A stretch of 64,000 bases of DNA from Lachnospiraceae bacterium Zagget3 (GCA_001941025.1 MSHE01000027.1:15298-79297), one strand, 5' to 3'; positions 8,944 to 18,094 are shown, numbered from the stretch's first letter. The notes: generated by a model not told the origin, from the letters alone. Numbers and translations are program-made.

Positions 8944-8972
8944 TTGCTTTTTTTGCGCATGCCCGATATAAT
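8944..8972 (+). promoter_or_regulatory. Possible distal promoter upstream of recA
   Basis: TTGCTT (8944-8949) and TATAAT (8967-8972) with a 17-bp spacer point toward recA, about 100 bp above the SOS promoter. It could give LexA-independent basal transcription. Confidence 0.5.
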
Positions 8973-9074
8973 GAAAGCACTTCGGAGGAAGGTTCTGTCT
9001 TCCACGCTCCGGATCACGGCGATTCCGCCATTGATTCACAAAACAAAAAAACCAATCTTTTTCAAAAACCGGGA

Positions 9075-9103
9075 TTGACAATTCCGGGAAACTGTATTAC
9101 TAT
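9075..9103 (+). promoter_or_regulatory. recA promoter
   Basis: TTGACA (9075-9080) and TACTAT (9098-9103), 17-bp spacer. The start site would be about 9110, next to the LexA box at 9116-9129. Confidence 0.85.
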
Positions 9104-9115
9104 GTTTAAAGAAAG

Positions 9116-9129
9116 CGAACATAAGTTCG
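9116..9129 (+). promoter_or_regulatory. SOS (LexA/DinR) box of recA
   Basis: CGAACATAAGTTCG matches the Gram-positive LexA operator CGAAC-N4-GTTCG with a perfect inverted repeat. It lies just downstream of the -10 box, so LexA would block initiation or clearance until DNA damage. Confidence 0.9.
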
Positions 9130-9145
9130 AGAAGGAGAAATCTCT

Positions 9146-10207
9146 ATGGCACAACAGGATGAGAAACAAAAAGCATTGGACGCGGCGATCGCGCAGATTG
9201 AGAAACAATACGGAAAGGGATCCGTGATGAAACTCGGAGACCCGAATATTCAGATGGATGTGGAAACGGTGTCCACCGGCAGCTTAAGCCTCGACATCGC
9301 GCTTGGCCTGGGGGGAGTCCCCAAGGGCAGGATCGTTGAGATCTACGGCCCGGAGTCCAGCGGCAAGACGACCGTCGCGCTCCACATGGTAGCGGAGGTG
9401 CAAAAAGCAGGCGGCATCGCCGGCTTTATCGACGCGGAGCACGCGCTCGACCCGACCTACGCGCGCGCCATCGGAGTGGACATCGACAACCTCTACATCT
9501 CACAGCCGGACAACGGCGAGCAGGCGCTGGAGATCACTGAGACGATGGTTCGCTCCGGCGCGGTCGACATCGTGGTCATCGACTCCGTGGCGGCCCTGGT
9601 TCCGAAAGCGGAGATCGAGGGCGACATGGGAGACTCTCATGTGGGCCTGCAGGCCCGTCTGATGTCGCAGGCGCTGCGCAAACTGACCGCGGTCATCAGC
9701 AAGTCCAACTGCATCGTCGTCTTCATCAATCAGCTCCGTGAGAAAGTCGGCGTGATGTTCGGCAATCCGGAGACGACGACCGGCGGCCGGGCGCTCAAGT
9801 TCTATTCATCCATCCGGCTGGACGTGCGCCGGATCGAGTCGCTCAAGCAGGCGGGCGAGGTGATCGGCAATCACACCCGGATCAAAGTGGTAAAAAACAA
9901 AGTAGCGCCTCCCTTTAAGGAGGCGGAGTTTGACATCATGTTCGGACAGGGCATCTCGAAAGAGGGCGATGTCCTGGATCTCGCGTCGGACCTTGGAATT
10001 GTCAATAAATCCGGCGCCTGGTACGCCTATGAGGGAGAGAAGATCGGGCAGGGACGCGAGAACGCGAAGCTGTTTTTGGCCGAGCACCCGGAGGTCATGC
10101 AGGAGATCGAACAGAAGGTGCGGGATCACTACGAGATCGACCGACAGCAGGCGGCCGGAGAGGATTCCGAAGCGGCAGAGCCCGCAGCCCAAAGTGACGC
10201 GGACTAA
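9146..10207 (+). CDS. recA: Recombinase RecA
   Basis: 353-aa strand-exchange ATPase and LexA co-protease for homologous repair. It shows the Walker A motif GPESSGKTT near residue 68, the Walker B region VVIDSVAAL, the L1/L2 DNA-binding region ([19 protein letters not shown] and [17 protein letters not shown]), and an acidic C-terminal tail (EDSEAAEP). The ATG at 9146 follows GAAGGAG. It is preceded by a promoter with a LexA box and followed by recX 67 bp downstream, the standard pairing. Confidence 0.99.
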   Translation: MAQQDEKQKALDAAIAQIEKQYGKGSVMKLGDPNIQMDVETVSTGSLSLDIALGLGGVPKGRIVEIYGPESSGKTTVALHMVAEVQKAGGIAGFIDAEHALDPTYARAIGVDIDNLYISQPDNGEQALEITETMVRSGAVDIVVIDSVAALVPKAEIEGDMGDSHVGLQARLMSQALRKLTAVISKSNCIVVFINQLREKVGVMFGNPETTTGGRALKFYSSIRLDVRRIESLKQAGEVIGNHTRIKVVKNKVAPPFKEAEFDIMFGQGISKEGDVLDLASDLGIVNKSGAWYAYEGEKIGQGRENAKLFLAEHPEVMQEIEQKVRDHYEIDRQQAAGEDSEAAEPAAQSDAD

Positions 10208-10274
10208 AGCCCACATCCCGGAGGCCGGGAGGACGTGGCCGATTCAGAAAGTTCTGTGATAAAGGGACGCGCGA

Positions 10275-10874
10275 ATGCATATTTTAGAGATAAAAAAAGA
10301 AAAGAAGGGAAGATTACTGGTTCGCACCGATGAGGTGGGAACCTTTCCCATTTATGAGAAAGAAGCGGCGGCCTACGGGCTCGAAGAGGGCGCCGTGCTC
10401 TCCGGGGAAGAATGGGAGCGTCTCTGCGCGGAGGTGCTCCTGCCGCGTGTCAAAAAACGCGCCCTGCATCTGCTGGAGACACAGGACCGCACGGAGGCGC
10501 AGCTGAGGCAAAAGCTCAGGGAAGGGCACTATCCCGAGTTTTTGGTCGACGAGGCCGTGGCATATGTCGTGTCTTACCATTACATTGATGACCTGCGCTA
10601 CGCCGCTTCCTACATCCGCTTCCATCAGGACGCGAAGAGCCGCCGGGAGCTTCAGACCGCGCTGTTAAAGCGCGGGGTCGCTTCGGATGTGATCGAGCAG
10701 GCGATCGCGTCGGATTATACGGGGGACGAGGAGGAATTGCTCGAAAGGATCCTTGCAAAGAGAGGATTTGATCCGGCAGACGCGGACGATCGGGAGAAGA
10801 GCCGGACCTACCAATATCTGCTGCGAAAGGGATTTTCGTCTTCCGCGATCCGGCGTCGGCTGGACTTGACATAA
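10275..10874 (+). CDS. recX: Regulatory protein RecX
   Basis: 199-aa all-helical three-helix-repeat protein that caps or disassembles RecA filaments. Family hallmarks are LLETQDRTEAQLRQKLREG, VSYHYIDDLRYAASYIRF and QYLLRKGFSSSAIRRRL. The length is typical of Clostridia RecX. It lies 67 bp behind recA with no terminator between, so it should be co-induced by SOS and limit RecA activity. Confidence 0.93.
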   Translation: MHILEIKKEKKGRLLVRTDEVGTFPIYEKEAAAYGLEEGAVLSGEEWERLCAEVLLPRVKKRALHLLETQDRTEAQLRQKLREGHYPEFLVDEAVAYVVSYHYIDDLRYAASYIRFHQDAKSRRELQTALLKRGVASDVIEQAIASDYTGDEEELLERILAKRGFDPADADDREKSRTYQYLLRKGFSSSAIRRRLDLT

Positions 10875-10985
10875 TCTTTAAAACAGTTTAAGATTTATTT
10901 GTTGTGATTATGACAGAGTATGTATGTAAAATAGTACATTTGTTGTAGATGCAATGAAAAAATTTCATAAGGAGGTGTGCCTGTA

Positions 10986-12542
10986 GTGCAGACTGTCATA
11001 GCAGTAGTGATTGCGGCTGTTGTGGCTGTTGTCGTCACCTTTCTCATCACGTTTTTCGCGTCACGGTCGGCGTTCCGCAGAAATGCGGAAGCGAAAGTCG
11101 GAAGCGCGGAAGAGCGTGCCCGCGGAATCATCGATGAAGCCGTGAAGACGGCTGAGACGACAAAGCGGGAAGCGGCCCTGGAGAGCAAGGAAGAGTCCAT
11201 CAAGGCGAAAAACGAGCTCGACAAGGAAATTAAGGACCGCAGAGCCGAGATTCAGCGCAGCGAACGACGGATTGAACAGAAGGAAGCAAATCTGGACAAG
11301 AAGCTCGATTCGGCGGAGCGCAAGGAACAGAGTCTCGCGGCAAAGGAAGAGGACATCAAGCGACAGAAAGACGAAATCGCTAAGTTAAACGAGGAACGCT
11401 TACAGGAACTGGAGAAAATTTCAGGACTCACCTCTGAACAGGCAAAAGAGTATCTTTTAAAAGCTGTTGAAGACGACGTAAAACTTGATACGGCAAAGCT
11501 CATCAAAGAGATGGACGAAAGGGCCAAGGAAGAGGCCGGAAAGAAAGCGCAGGAGTATATCGTCAACGCGATTCAAAAATGCGCGGCCGACCATGTGGCG
11601 GAAGCCACGATTTCGGTTGTCAATCTTCCGAGCGATGAGATGAAAGGGCGGATCATCGGCCGTGAGGGCCGCAACATCCGCACGTTGGAGACAATGACCG
11701 GAGTGGATCTGATCATTGACGACACACCGGAGGCCGTCATCCTGTCGGGATTTGACCCGATTCGGAGAGAGGTCGCCCGCATCGCTCTGGAAAAGTTGAT
11801 CGTGGATGGAAGGATTCATCCCGCCCGGATCGAGGAGATGGTCGAAAAAGCACAGAAGGAAGTGGAGAACGTCATCCGCGAGGAGGGCGAAGCCGCCACG
11901 CTGGAAGTCGGGGTACACGGCATCCATCCGGAGCTTGTTCGATTGCTTGGTCGTATGCGGTTCCGTACCAGTTATGGGCAGAACGCGTTGAAGCATTCCA
12001 TTGAGGTTGCGCAGATCGCCGGGCTGTTGGCTTCGGAGGTCGGTATTGACCAGAGGGTTGCGAAGCGCGCGGGTTTGCTGCATGACATCGGGAAATCCGT
12101 GGATCATGAGATGGAAGGATCCCATATCCAGCTGGGCGTCGAGCTGTGCAGAAAGTACAAAGAATCAGGAGTCGTCGTCAATGCGGTGGAAGCCCATCAT
12201 GGCGATGTCGAGCCGGAATCCCTGGTCGCCTGTCTGGTTCAGGCAGCCGACACGATCTCGGCAGCCCGTCCGGGCGCGAGAAGGGAGACGCTGGAGACCT
12301 ATTCCACCCGGTTAAAGAAATTAGAAGAAATTACCAACAGTTTCAAAGGTGTAGAAAAATCTTTTGCGGTTCAGGCGGGCAGAGAAGTTCGCATTATGGT
12401 GTTACCTGAGCAGGTCAGTGACGCGGACATGGTCGTTATGGCCAGGGATATTTCAAAGCAGATAGAAGCGGAATTGGATTATCCCGGTCAGATCAAAGTC
12501 AATGTGATCCGGGAGAGCCGGGTTACGGATTATGCAAAATGA
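10986..12542 (+). CDS. rny: Ribonuclease Y
   Basis: 518-aa membrane-anchored endoribonuclease that starts bulk mRNA decay. It has one N-terminal transmembrane helix (about residues 3-24), a long coiled coil (about 30-200), a KH RNA-binding domain with [15 protein letters not shown], and an HD metal site in [12 protein letters not shown] (near 365). The start is most likely GTG at 10986, 10 nt after the strong AAGGAGG at 10969-10975; an in-frame GTG at 10977 is only 1 nt from that site and too close. Decay of the type I toxin messages in this window would probably involve this enzyme, but that is inference. Confidence 0.96.
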   Translation: MQTVIAVVIAAVVAVVVTFLITFFASRSAFRRNAEAKVGSAEERARGIIDEAVKTAETTKREAALESKEESIKAKNELDKEIKDRRAEIQRSERRIEQKEANLDKKLDSAERKEQSLAAKEEDIKRQKDEIAKLNEERLQELEKISGLTSEQAKEYLLKAVEDDVKLDTAKLIKEMDERAKEEAGKKAQEYIVNAIQKCAADHVAEATISVVNLPSDEMKGRIIGREGRNIRTLETMTGVDLIIDDTPEAVILSGFDPIRREVARIALEKLIVDGRIHPARIEEMVEKAQKEVENVIREEGEAATLEVGVHGIHPELVRLLGRMRFRTSYGQNALKHSIEVAQIAGLLASEVGIDQRVAKRAGLLHDIGKSVDHEMEGSHIQLGVELCRKYKESGVVVNAVEAHHGDVEPESLVACLVQAADTISAARPGARRETLETYSTRLKKLEEITNSFKGVEKSFAVQAGREVRIMVLPEQVSDADMVVMARDISKQIEAELDYPGQIKVNVIRESRVTDYAK

Positions 12543-12584
12543 CGCGCCACAGTTATGATCGACAGTTCATGTGAAAAAACAGAT

Positions 12585-12620
12585 CCCGTAAATTCTCTTC
12601 TTAGATAGTTTACGGGTTTT
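12585..12620 (+). terminator. Terminator of rny
   Basis: CCCGTAAA (12585-12592) and TTTACGGG (12609-12616) form an 8-bp stem followed by TTTT. Confidence 0.8.
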
Positions 12621-12684
12621 CTGACGGGAGCGGATGGGCGCCAAAGCGCTGCCACAAAAAAGAGCGGCAAGGCAGAGGAACGCT

Positions 12685-13440
12685 ATGAAATTAATCTCAT
12701 GGAATGTAAACGGGCTGCGCGCCTGTGTCAAAAAAGGATTTTTGGATTACTTCAAGCAGGCGGACGCCGACATCTTTTGCCTGCAGGAGACGAAGCTCTC
12801 CGAAGGACAGATCGAGCTGGATCTGCCGGGCTACGAACAGTACTGGAACTATGCGGAGAAAAAGGGCTATTCCGGCACGGCGGTCTTTACAAAAGCGCAT
12901 CCGATTTCCGTTTCGTACGGAATCGGGATTGACGAGTTCGACCACGAGGGAAGGGTCATCACGCTCGAATTTGAGAAATTTTATTTTGTCACGGTATATG
13001 TGCCGAATTCGCAGACCGAGTTGACACGTCTGGCTTATCGCATGGAATGGGAGGACGCTTTTTCCGATTACATAAGCGGACTGGAGAAGAAAAAACCCGT
13101 GATCTATGCCGGGGATCTCAACGTGGCGCATGAAGAGATTGACTTAAAAAATCCGAAATCAAATCGTCACAACGCCGGGTTTACGGATGAAGAACGCCAA
13201 AAGATGACAAACGCGTTGAATCGTGGTAGAATTGACACGTATCGGTATTTTTATCCGGATCGAACCGACATCTATTCCTGGTGGTCCTATCGGTTCAATG
13301 CACGGGCAAACAACGCAGGATGGCGTATTGATTACTTTATTGTGTCGAAGAGCCTTGCGAGCGCGCTTCGGTCCGTGGCGATTCATACCGATGTGATGGG
13401 TTCGGACCACTGCCCGGTGGAGTTGGACATCGAGATTTAA
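12685..13440 (+). CDS. xth: Exodeoxyribonuclease III (AP endonuclease)
   Basis: 251-aa Mg-dependent base-excision-repair nuclease. Motifs are MKLISWNVNGLRACVKKGF at the start, LQETKLSEGQ (catalytic Glu), YAGDLNVAHEEIDLKNP, WRIDYFIVS and GSDHCPVELDI (catalytic His) at the end. The ATG at 12685 starts the conserved sequence and follows AGAGGAA; the frame extends 17 codons upstream without support. It lies between a terminator and a signal peptidase gene, following the recA-recX-rny block. Confidence 0.97.
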   Translation: MKLISWNVNGLRACVKKGFLDYFKQADADIFCLQETKLSEGQIELDLPGYEQYWNYAEKKGYSGTAVFTKAHPISVSYGIGIDEFDHEGRVITLEFEKFYFVTVYVPNSQTELTRLAYRMEWEDAFSDYISGLEKKKPVIYAGDLNVAHEEIDLKNPKSNRHNAGFTDEERQKMTNALNRGRIDTYRYFYPDRTDIYSWWSYRFNARANNAGWRIDYFIVSKSLASALRSVAIHTDVMGSDHCPVELDIEI

Positions 13441-13470
13441 CAGGTATTCAAGCGGGCGGTAAGGAGCGGT

Positions 13471-14130
13471 ATGGAACAAGAGAATCCTACGGGAGGGCAG
13501 TCGCCAGGCGACACTCCCACAGAAAAACAACATACGACGCGGCGCGAGGTGCTCAGCTGGATTTATATGCTGATCATCGTGGTCGTCGTTGTGTTTGTCC
13601 TGATGACGTTTATCCTTATCAACGCGCGGGTACCCTCCGGATCCATGGAGCCGACGGTCATGACAAAGGACCGTCTGATCGGGTTCCGTTTTTCTTACTG
13701 GTTTAAGGAACCGGAGCGAGGGGATCTCGTCCTCTTTCAGTATCCCGTGGATGAGAGCGAACTGTTTATCAAGCGCGTGATCGGGCTGCCCGGCGAGACG
13801 GTGGATATCCGCGAGGGCAAGATCTATATCGATGGCAGTGACACCCCCTTAAATGAGAATTATCTGGCAGAGGAATGGACTTGGGACAACAACGGTCTCC
13901 ACTACGAGGTACCGGAAGGCTGTTACTTTGTGCTGGGGGACAACCGCAATCATTCCGCGGATTCGCGTGTCTGGGCCCAGGAGGCGTTAAACGAAGGGCT
14001 GGTGTCCTCGGCGGCGGAGGCCGAAAAATATACCTACGTGACGAATAAAGAATTGAAGGGCAAGGCAATTTTTACATATTATCCCCATTTTGAACTGCTG
14101 ACGCATACGGCAGATTACGATATAGAGTAG
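13471..14130 (+). CDS. lepB: Signal peptidase I (first of two)
   Basis: 219-aa type I signal peptidase with a basic cytoplasmic N-terminus, one transmembrane anchor (about residues 30-52) and the extracellular catalytic domain. The Ser/Lys dyad is visible as RVPSGSMEPTV (Ser) and ELFIKRVIGLPGE (Lys); the GDNRNHSADSRVW box follows. AAGGAG precedes the ATG at 13471. It removes signal peptides from secreted proteins, and the wall proteins encoded at 45-56 kb would be clients. A second copy lies at 35579-36163. Confidence 0.95.
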   Translation: MEQENPTGGQSPGDTPTEKQHTTRREVLSWIYMLIIVVVVVFVLMTFILINARVPSGSMEPTVMTKDRLIGFRFSYWFKEPERGDLVLFQYPVDESELFIKRVIGLPGETVDIREGKIYIDGSDTPLNENYLAEEWTWDNNGLHYEVPEGCYFVLGDNRNHSADSRVWAQEALNEGLVSSAAEAEKYTYVTNKELKGKAIFTYYPHFELLTHTADYDIE

Positions 14131-14168
14131 GTTAAGGCAGTATCTTTTTATAAAGAAGGAGAAGTATT

Positions 14169-15125
14169 GTGGTATTTGAAGAATTAAACGAGGAAACGGA
14201 ACCGAAGACGGAAGAGACGATGCCGGAGGAATCCACATCGGAGGAATCCACATCGGAGGAGCCTGCAGCGGAGGAGCCCGCAGCGGAGGAGCCTGCAGCG
14301 GAGGAGCCCGCAGCAGAAGAGCCCGCGGCAGAAGAGCCTGCGGCAGAAGAGCCCGCAGCAGAAGAGCCTGCGGCAGAGGCGCCCGCGGCAGAGGCGCCCG
14401 CGGCAGAGGCGTCCGCGGCGAAAGCGCCGGCCGCCCCGTCCATGGATGAGATGGGGAGCGCCCTGGAGAAGTCTTATGATATGATGGGAGACGGCGTGCA
14501 CGACACCGACGCGCTGATCGCCTGGTCGAAGATCAAGGAAATGCAGGAAGCGGGCACCGAGCTTGAGGTGGAGATCACCGGTATCGTAAACAAGGGCGTG
14601 ATCGCGCTTGTCGAGGGGATCCGCGGCTTTATCCCGGCATCCCGGCTCAGTCTCCAGAGGGTCAACGATCTGAACGATTGGCTCGGCAAGACCGTCAAGG
14701 TCCGGATCATTACCGCGGACCAGGACGCGGACAAACTGGTCCTGTCCGCGCGGGAAATCCTGAAGGAAGAACGGGACAACGCGAAAAAAGAGAAAATCGA
14801 GGCAGTAAAGGTCGGCGAGGTGTTCACGGGTAAAGTAGACAGCGTGCAGGACTATGGCGTCTTTGTGGATATCGGGAACGGCCTGTCCGGACTCGTCCAT
14901 ATTTCCCAGATTTCATTAAATCACATCAAGCATCCGTCCGATGAGTTGAAGGTCGGAGACGAGGTCCGCGTGAAAGTGATCGGAAAGCAGAACGGGAAGT
15001 TGAAGCTTTCCATCAAGGCATTGAAAGAGCAGAAGAAGAAAGAGGAAGAAGCCCGCGTAGAGCTTCCAAAAGCGGAATCGGTCGGCACCTCTCTCGGAGA
15101 TCTGTTAAAAGATGTAAAACTTTGA
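14169..15125 (+). CDS. S1 RNA-binding protein with a pentapeptide-repeat acidic N-terminus
   Basis: 318 aa. The GTG start at 14169 follows AAGAAGGAG. Residues 20-90 are low-complexity, mainly repeated EEPAA, from a 15-bp DNA tandem repeat. Two S1 OB-fold domains follow: about residues 133-200 (ITGIVNKGVIALVEGIRGFI) and 218-290 (FTGKVDSVQDYGVFVDIGNG), then a lysine-rich helix. Such two-S1 proteins in Firmicutes are relatives of ribosomal protein S1 and bind mRNA or ribosomes; the exact role is unknown. The acidic repeat is likely disordered. It sits 38 bp after lepB. Confidence 0.82.
   Translation: MVFEELNEETEPKTEETMPEESTSEESTSEEPAAEEPAAEEPAAEEPAAEEPAAEEPAAEEPAAEEPAAEAPAAEAPAAEASAAKAPAAPSMDEMGSALEKSYDMMGDGVHDTDALIAWSKIKEMQEAGTELEVEITGIVNKGVIALVEGIRGFIPASRLSLQRVNDLNDWLGKTVKVRIITADQDADKLVLSAREILKEERDNAKKEKIEAVKVGEVFTGKVDSVQDYGVFVDIGNGLSGLVHISQISLNHIKHPSDELKVGDEVRVKVIGKQNGKLKLSIKALKEQKKKEEEARVELPKAESVGTSLGDLLKDVKL
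14226..14420 (+). repeat. 15-bp tandem repeat inside the S1-protein gene
   Basis: Thirteen in-frame units of 15 bp: two encoding EESTS, then eight encoding EEPAA and three EAPAA/EASAA variants. Alternating GAGGAGCCTGCAGCG and GAGGAGCCCGCAGCG units are near identical, so slippage can change the length without shifting the frame. Confidence 0.9.
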
Positions 15126-15126
15126 G

Positions 15127-15618
15127 GTGCCCATGCCGCAGGAAAAATGGGTTCACGAACCCGAAAAACCGTTTATCACGACGCCGACCCACGGCAGATA
15201 CTGCACGATCAACATGGTGGGACAGGACGTGGGATATGCCCGCGTCGGCATCCTCTCCTCCGATCCGGAGTATGTGCTGTTTCGCTTTCGGGGCAGGTAT
15301 GGGTTGGCTTCAAAACGATACATCACGGAGATCATCGGCGTGCGGATGACAGAGCGCCTGCTGCAAAAGGAAGGCCGGATCGAAGCGGAGAGATGGGACA
15401 ATGAGCTCCCTCCGTTCGCGCGCTTTGTGGGGAAACGCTGTGACATCCAAATGCACCAGACACGGATGTTTGAGGCGACGCCCGGATTTTTTGGCGCAAT
15501 GGTCCTTTATCTGGACGAACGAAACAACCTGATTCGGATCCGCGATGAGAGCAGACAGTTAAATGTCAGTATCGACAGGATCTGCGGGATCATGGAGAGC
15601 AAGACGGAAAACGCATGA
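15127..15618 (+). CDS. Unrecognised conserved-looking protein
   Basis: 163 aa, start either GTG at 15127 or ATG at 15133 (MPQEKWVHEPEKP); neither has a strong ribosome site, and the S1 gene's stop is only 1-7 bp before, so translational coupling is likely. It is soluble, without signal peptide or membrane helix. Tryptophan, arginine and aromatic residues are spread evenly, and the centre reads LFRFRGRYGLASKRYITEIIGV. I do not recognise the family. Its place directly between the S1 gene and the SseB-like gene, on one transcript, is the only functional hint. Confidence 0.7.
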   Translation: MPMPQEKWVHEPEKPFITTPTHGRYCTINMVGQDVGYARVGILSSDPEYVLFRFRGRYGLASKRYITEIIGVRMTERLLQKEGRIEAERWDNELPPFARFVGKRCDIQMHQTRMFEATPGFFGAMVLYLDERNNLIRIRDESRQLNVSIDRICGIMESKTENA

Positions 15619-15628
15619 GAGAACGCAT

Positions 15629-16585
15629 ATGAATGTAAAAATTTTGGCAAACATCACACGCAATCTGAACAACAGTGCCTTGGAAGGGGCGATCGAGGAC
15701 TGCATTGCGGCAAAAAACGATCCGAAGAAACTGGAGATTCTGCTTGAGATTTTTCTCAAGGCGGAAGTGATCGTGCCGGTCTCGTTTCCGAAGGACGCGG
15801 ACAGGACCTCGGTCATGAAGATCCTGCAGGGGAAGCCGCTGAAACCGGGGGAAAACGTACCGATGGTTCCGATCTCGATCAAGAATTCCGAAGGGCAGCT
15901 GTTCGCGCCGGTCTTTACCTCCGGGGAAAAAATCAAGGAGACAAAAGATTTTCCCCACATGATCCGGATCACGACCGACCAGATCATTCGCAACGTGCAG
16001 AATGAGGCGCTGCACTTAGACGGCGTGATCATCAATCCCCAGGGGCAGGGGTTTATCATTCGCAGCAAAGCGTTTGGGCTTGATTTTTCCAATATGCCAC
16101 AGCAGCAACAGGTCAAGAAGGTGAGCAAAGAGGAGTTTACCGTGCTGGCCCGCAACACCGTGGAAAAAGCGGAAATTCCGAAGCGTCTGTTCGCGGAGAA
16201 GGAAGACTTTATAACGCAGCTGCAGGAGAGAGGTACGGCCTTCCTCTGCGAACTGTATTCCAGGCCGTATGGTGACAAAGTGCCAAGCCCTTACACAGAG
16301 GATGACTTTGCCCTTATGGAACTGGGGATCGATGAAGACACAACGGCCTTTTGCCTTGAGCTTCCGGCAAAAGGGATGAATCCGCACATCGCGGTGGAGA
16401 TCTATATCATTTGGAAACCCGCGGGCGAGGAGGCCCACTATTACCTGATCGAGAAGGGGTCAAAAGGGGAAAACGATGTGCTTTGCAATGTCACGCAGGA
16501 AGGAACGCATCAAGAGCTTATGACGGCGCCGCCGACGGGGAGTGAGCTGACGTCGATCCTGGAGCTGATCGAAGAAGAAGGATAA
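15629..16585 (+). CDS. SseB-family protein
   Basis: 318 aa. The N-terminal 130 residues contain the SseB domain pattern (LEILLEIFLKAEVIVPVSF and LFAPVFTSGEKIKE, then a DGVIINPQGQGFIIRS region). The C-terminal half is a second alpha/beta region ending ELTSILELIEEEG. SseB was named for enhanced serine sensitivity in E. coli; its biochemical role is not settled. ATG at 15629 is chosen because the upstream extension overlaps the preceding gene and lacks a ribosome site. It lies 10 bp after that gene and is the last gene before the preQ1 riboswitch. Confidence 0.8.
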   Translation: MNVKILANITRNLNNSALEGAIEDCIAAKNDPKKLEILLEIFLKAEVIVPVSFPKDADRTSVMKILQGKPLKPGENVPMVPISIKNSEGQLFAPVFTSGEKIKETKDFPHMIRITTDQIIRNVQNEALHLDGVIINPQGQGFIIRSKAFGLDFSNMPQQQQVKKVSKEEFTVLARNTVEKAEIPKRLFAEKEDFITQLQERGTAFLCELYSRPYGDKVPSPYTEDDFALMELGIDEDTTAFCLELPAKGMNPHIAVEIYIIWKPAGEEAHYYLIEKGSKGENDVLCNVTQEGTHQELMTAPPTGSELTSILELIEEEG

Positions 16586-16619
16586 CGGAAACAGAAACAG
16601 AAATAGAAATAGAAATACA

Positions 16620-16657
16620 GGCGGTTCATTGGTACCCTCCCGCCGTAAAGTAAAACC
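16620..16657 (+). promoter_or_regulatory. preQ1-I riboswitch aptamer
   Basis: Stem P1 is GGCGG (16620-16624) with CCGCC (16640-16644). The loop begins TTC and contains GGT (16631-16633), which can pair with ACC (16655-16657) at the end of an A-rich tail (GTAAAGTAAAACC), giving the H-type pseudoknot of preQ1 class I. The family's loop start and A-rich tail are both present. The genes downstream make preQ1, so the placement supports the call. Confidence 0.75.
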
Positions 16658-16690
16658 GGGACTTAGAAGTCCCGCGCAAGTTTCTGCGCG
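16657..16690 (+). promoter_or_regulatory. Alternative hairpins of the riboswitch expression platform
   Basis: GGGACT-TAGA-AGTCCC (16658-16673) and CCCGCGCA...TGCGCGGG (from 16671) share the CCC at 16671-16673 and cannot both form. GACTT of the first can also pair with AAGTC of the downstream terminator. This is a plausible switch between terminator and antiterminator; the pairing is inferred by eye. Confidence 0.5.
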
Positions 16691-16694
16691 GGGC

Positions 16695-16722
16695 AAAGTC
16701 ATGGTTTCCATGACTTTTTTTT
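16695..16722 (+). terminator. Riboswitch-controlled intrinsic terminator
   Basis: AAAGTCATGG (16695-16704), loop TTT, CCATGACTTT (16708-16717), then a run of T. A 10-bp perfect stem plus U-tract lies between the aptamer and queD. Confidence 0.88.
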
Positions 16723-16790
16723 ATGCGCAGGGTCGGGCAAGGAATTTTGCTGCTTCGCAGCACCCTCCCCGCGCGACGGGCAGGAGTCCC

Positions 16791-16808
16791 TGCCCGATTC
16801 GAAAAAAG
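16791..16808 (+). other. Hairpin just before the queD ribosome site
   Basis: The sequence around TCGGGCAGG-AGT-CCCTGCCCGA forms a strong GC stem ending about 10 nt before AAAAAAGGAG. It lacks a T-run, so it is not a simple terminator; it may stabilise the 5' end of read-through mRNA. Confidence 0.4.
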
Positions 16809-16818
16809 GAGTAAGCGC

Positions 16819-17247
16819 ATGTATACGATCCGAATCGAACAACATTTTGACGCCGCGCATTTTCTGGCCGATTATGACGGCAAGTGCAGCAATCTGCACG
16901 GGCACCGCTGGCGCGTTCTCGCGGAGGTCGCGGCGGACGCGCTGTCTGAGGAAGGCCCGGCCCGCGGCATGGTAGCTGATTTCGGCGACTTGAAGCGGGA
17001 CTTAAAAGAACGGGCGGACCGGTATGACCACACACTGATCTACGAACGGGGAACGCTCCGGGAGACGACGGTCCGCGCGCTCGCGGACGACGAGGGCTTT
17101 GCCCTGACCGAGGTGGCGTTTCGTCCTACGGCGGAATGTTTCGCGAAGGATTTCTATGACTGGCTTGTCGGAAAGGGTTATCCCATGCAGTCGGTCGCGG
17201 TGTACGAGACACCGGATAACTGCGCGACTTATCGGGCGGAGGTGTAA
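16819..17247 (+). CDS. queD: 6-carboxytetrahydropterin synthase
   Basis: 142 aa. It converts 7,8-dihydroneopterin triphosphate, the FolE product, to 6-carboxytetrahydropterin in queuosine synthesis. Zinc ligands are visible in FDAAHFL and LHGHRW, with the catalytic Cys in GKCSNLHGH and Glu in RPTAECFAKD. The ATG at 16819 follows AAAGGAG by 8 nt; earlier in-frame codons lie in the riboswitch leader. Its stop TAA abuts the queE ATG. Confidence 0.95.
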   Translation: MYTIRIEQHFDAAHFLADYDGKCSNLHGHRWRVLAEVAADALSEEGPARGMVADFGDLKRDLKERADRYDHTLIYERGTLRETTVRALADDEGFALTEVAFRPTAECFAKDFYDWLVGKGYPMQSVAVYETPDNCATYRAEV

Positions 17248-17982
17248 ATGGCGCGATTTCAAGTGGTGGAGATGTTTACGAGTATCAACGGCGAAGGCCC
17301 GCTTGCGGGAGAACTGGCTTTGTTTATCCGCATGCGCGGCTGTAACCTGTGCTGCGCCTACTGTGACACGGCGTGGGCCAACCGGGACGACGCAAAATAC
17401 GAGGAACTCTCCACGGAGGAGATTGTGGAGAGCGTCCGGCGCGCCGGGATCCGCAACGTGACCTTAACCGGCGGGGAGCCGTTGCTGCAGGAGGGCATAG
17501 AGAAACTGCTCCGCGCGTTGGCAGAAGAGCCGGAACTCCGCGTAGAGATCGAGACCAACGGGAGCATTCCGCTGGAGGGTTACGCGGACGCGTTCGCCGC
17601 GCAAGGCGAGGGCGAATCCGCGGCGGGCGTTCTGTTGGCATCGTCAGAAACGGAACCTGCAAAGCGGCCCTCGATCACCATGGACTACAAACTGCCGGGC
17701 AGTGGGATGGAGGAGCGGATGCGGCCGGAGAACTTCTCTGTTTTGACACCGGAAGACACTGTGAAGTTCGTCGTGACGGACCGGAGCGATCTGGACCGCG
17801 CGCGGGAGATCATCGAAGAGTACCATCTGACGGAGCGATGCCGGGTGTTCATAAGCCCGGTGTATGGCGCGATCGACCCGGAGGAGATCGTGGATTATAT
17901 GAAAGAGCATCACTTAAACGACGTCACGCTGCAGCTGCAGCTGCACAAGATCATCTGGGGTGCGGACCGGCGCGGCGTATAG
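17248..17982 (+). CDS. queE: 7-carboxy-7-deazaguanine synthase
   Basis: 244-aa radical-SAM enzyme that contracts the ring of 6-carboxytetrahydropterin to 7-carboxy-7-deazaguanine. The 4Fe-4S motif [12 protein letters not shown] (CxxxCxxC) starts near residue 33, and the SAM motif [10 protein letters not shown] follows. The short N-terminus with [14 protein letters not shown] is the QueE type. It starts at the base after the queD stop (TAAATG), so the two are translationally coupled. Confidence 0.96.
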   Translation: MARFQVVEMFTSINGEGPLAGELALFIRMRGCNLCCAYCDTAWANRDDAKYEELSTEEIVESVRRAGIRNVTLTGGEPLLQEGIEKLLRALAEEPELRVEIETNGSIPLEGYADAFAAQGEGESAAGVLLASSETEPAKRPSITMDYKLPGSGMEERMRPENFSVLTPEDTVKFVVTDRSDLDRAREIIEEYHLTERCRVFISPVYGAIDPEEIVDYMKEHHLNDVTLQLQLHKIIWGADRRGV

Positions 17983-18094
17983 GCATGGGCCTTGGCGAGG
18001 AGAAGCGCGGAGCCGAGAAGCGGCAGAGGATGTTGCAAAGTATAGAGAGAAAACAGTAACGGCAGGTTCACACAGCGAGAGGAGCGAACAAAAA

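Noticed and set aside
8890..9081. 63-aa minus-strand ORF between dnaK and recA
   Set aside because: It covers the recA promoter region, has no ribosome site and no family resemblance.
14184..14900. 238-aa minus-strand frame over the 15-bp repeat, and a possible CRISPR-like array
   Set aside because: The repeat units are contiguous without spacers and code in frame on the plus strand; the minus product is arginine/leucine repeats.
16723..16818. Longer N-terminus for QueD from an upstream ATG
   Set aside because: The 32 extra codons run through the terminator and leader, lack a ribosome site, and are not found in QueD proteins.
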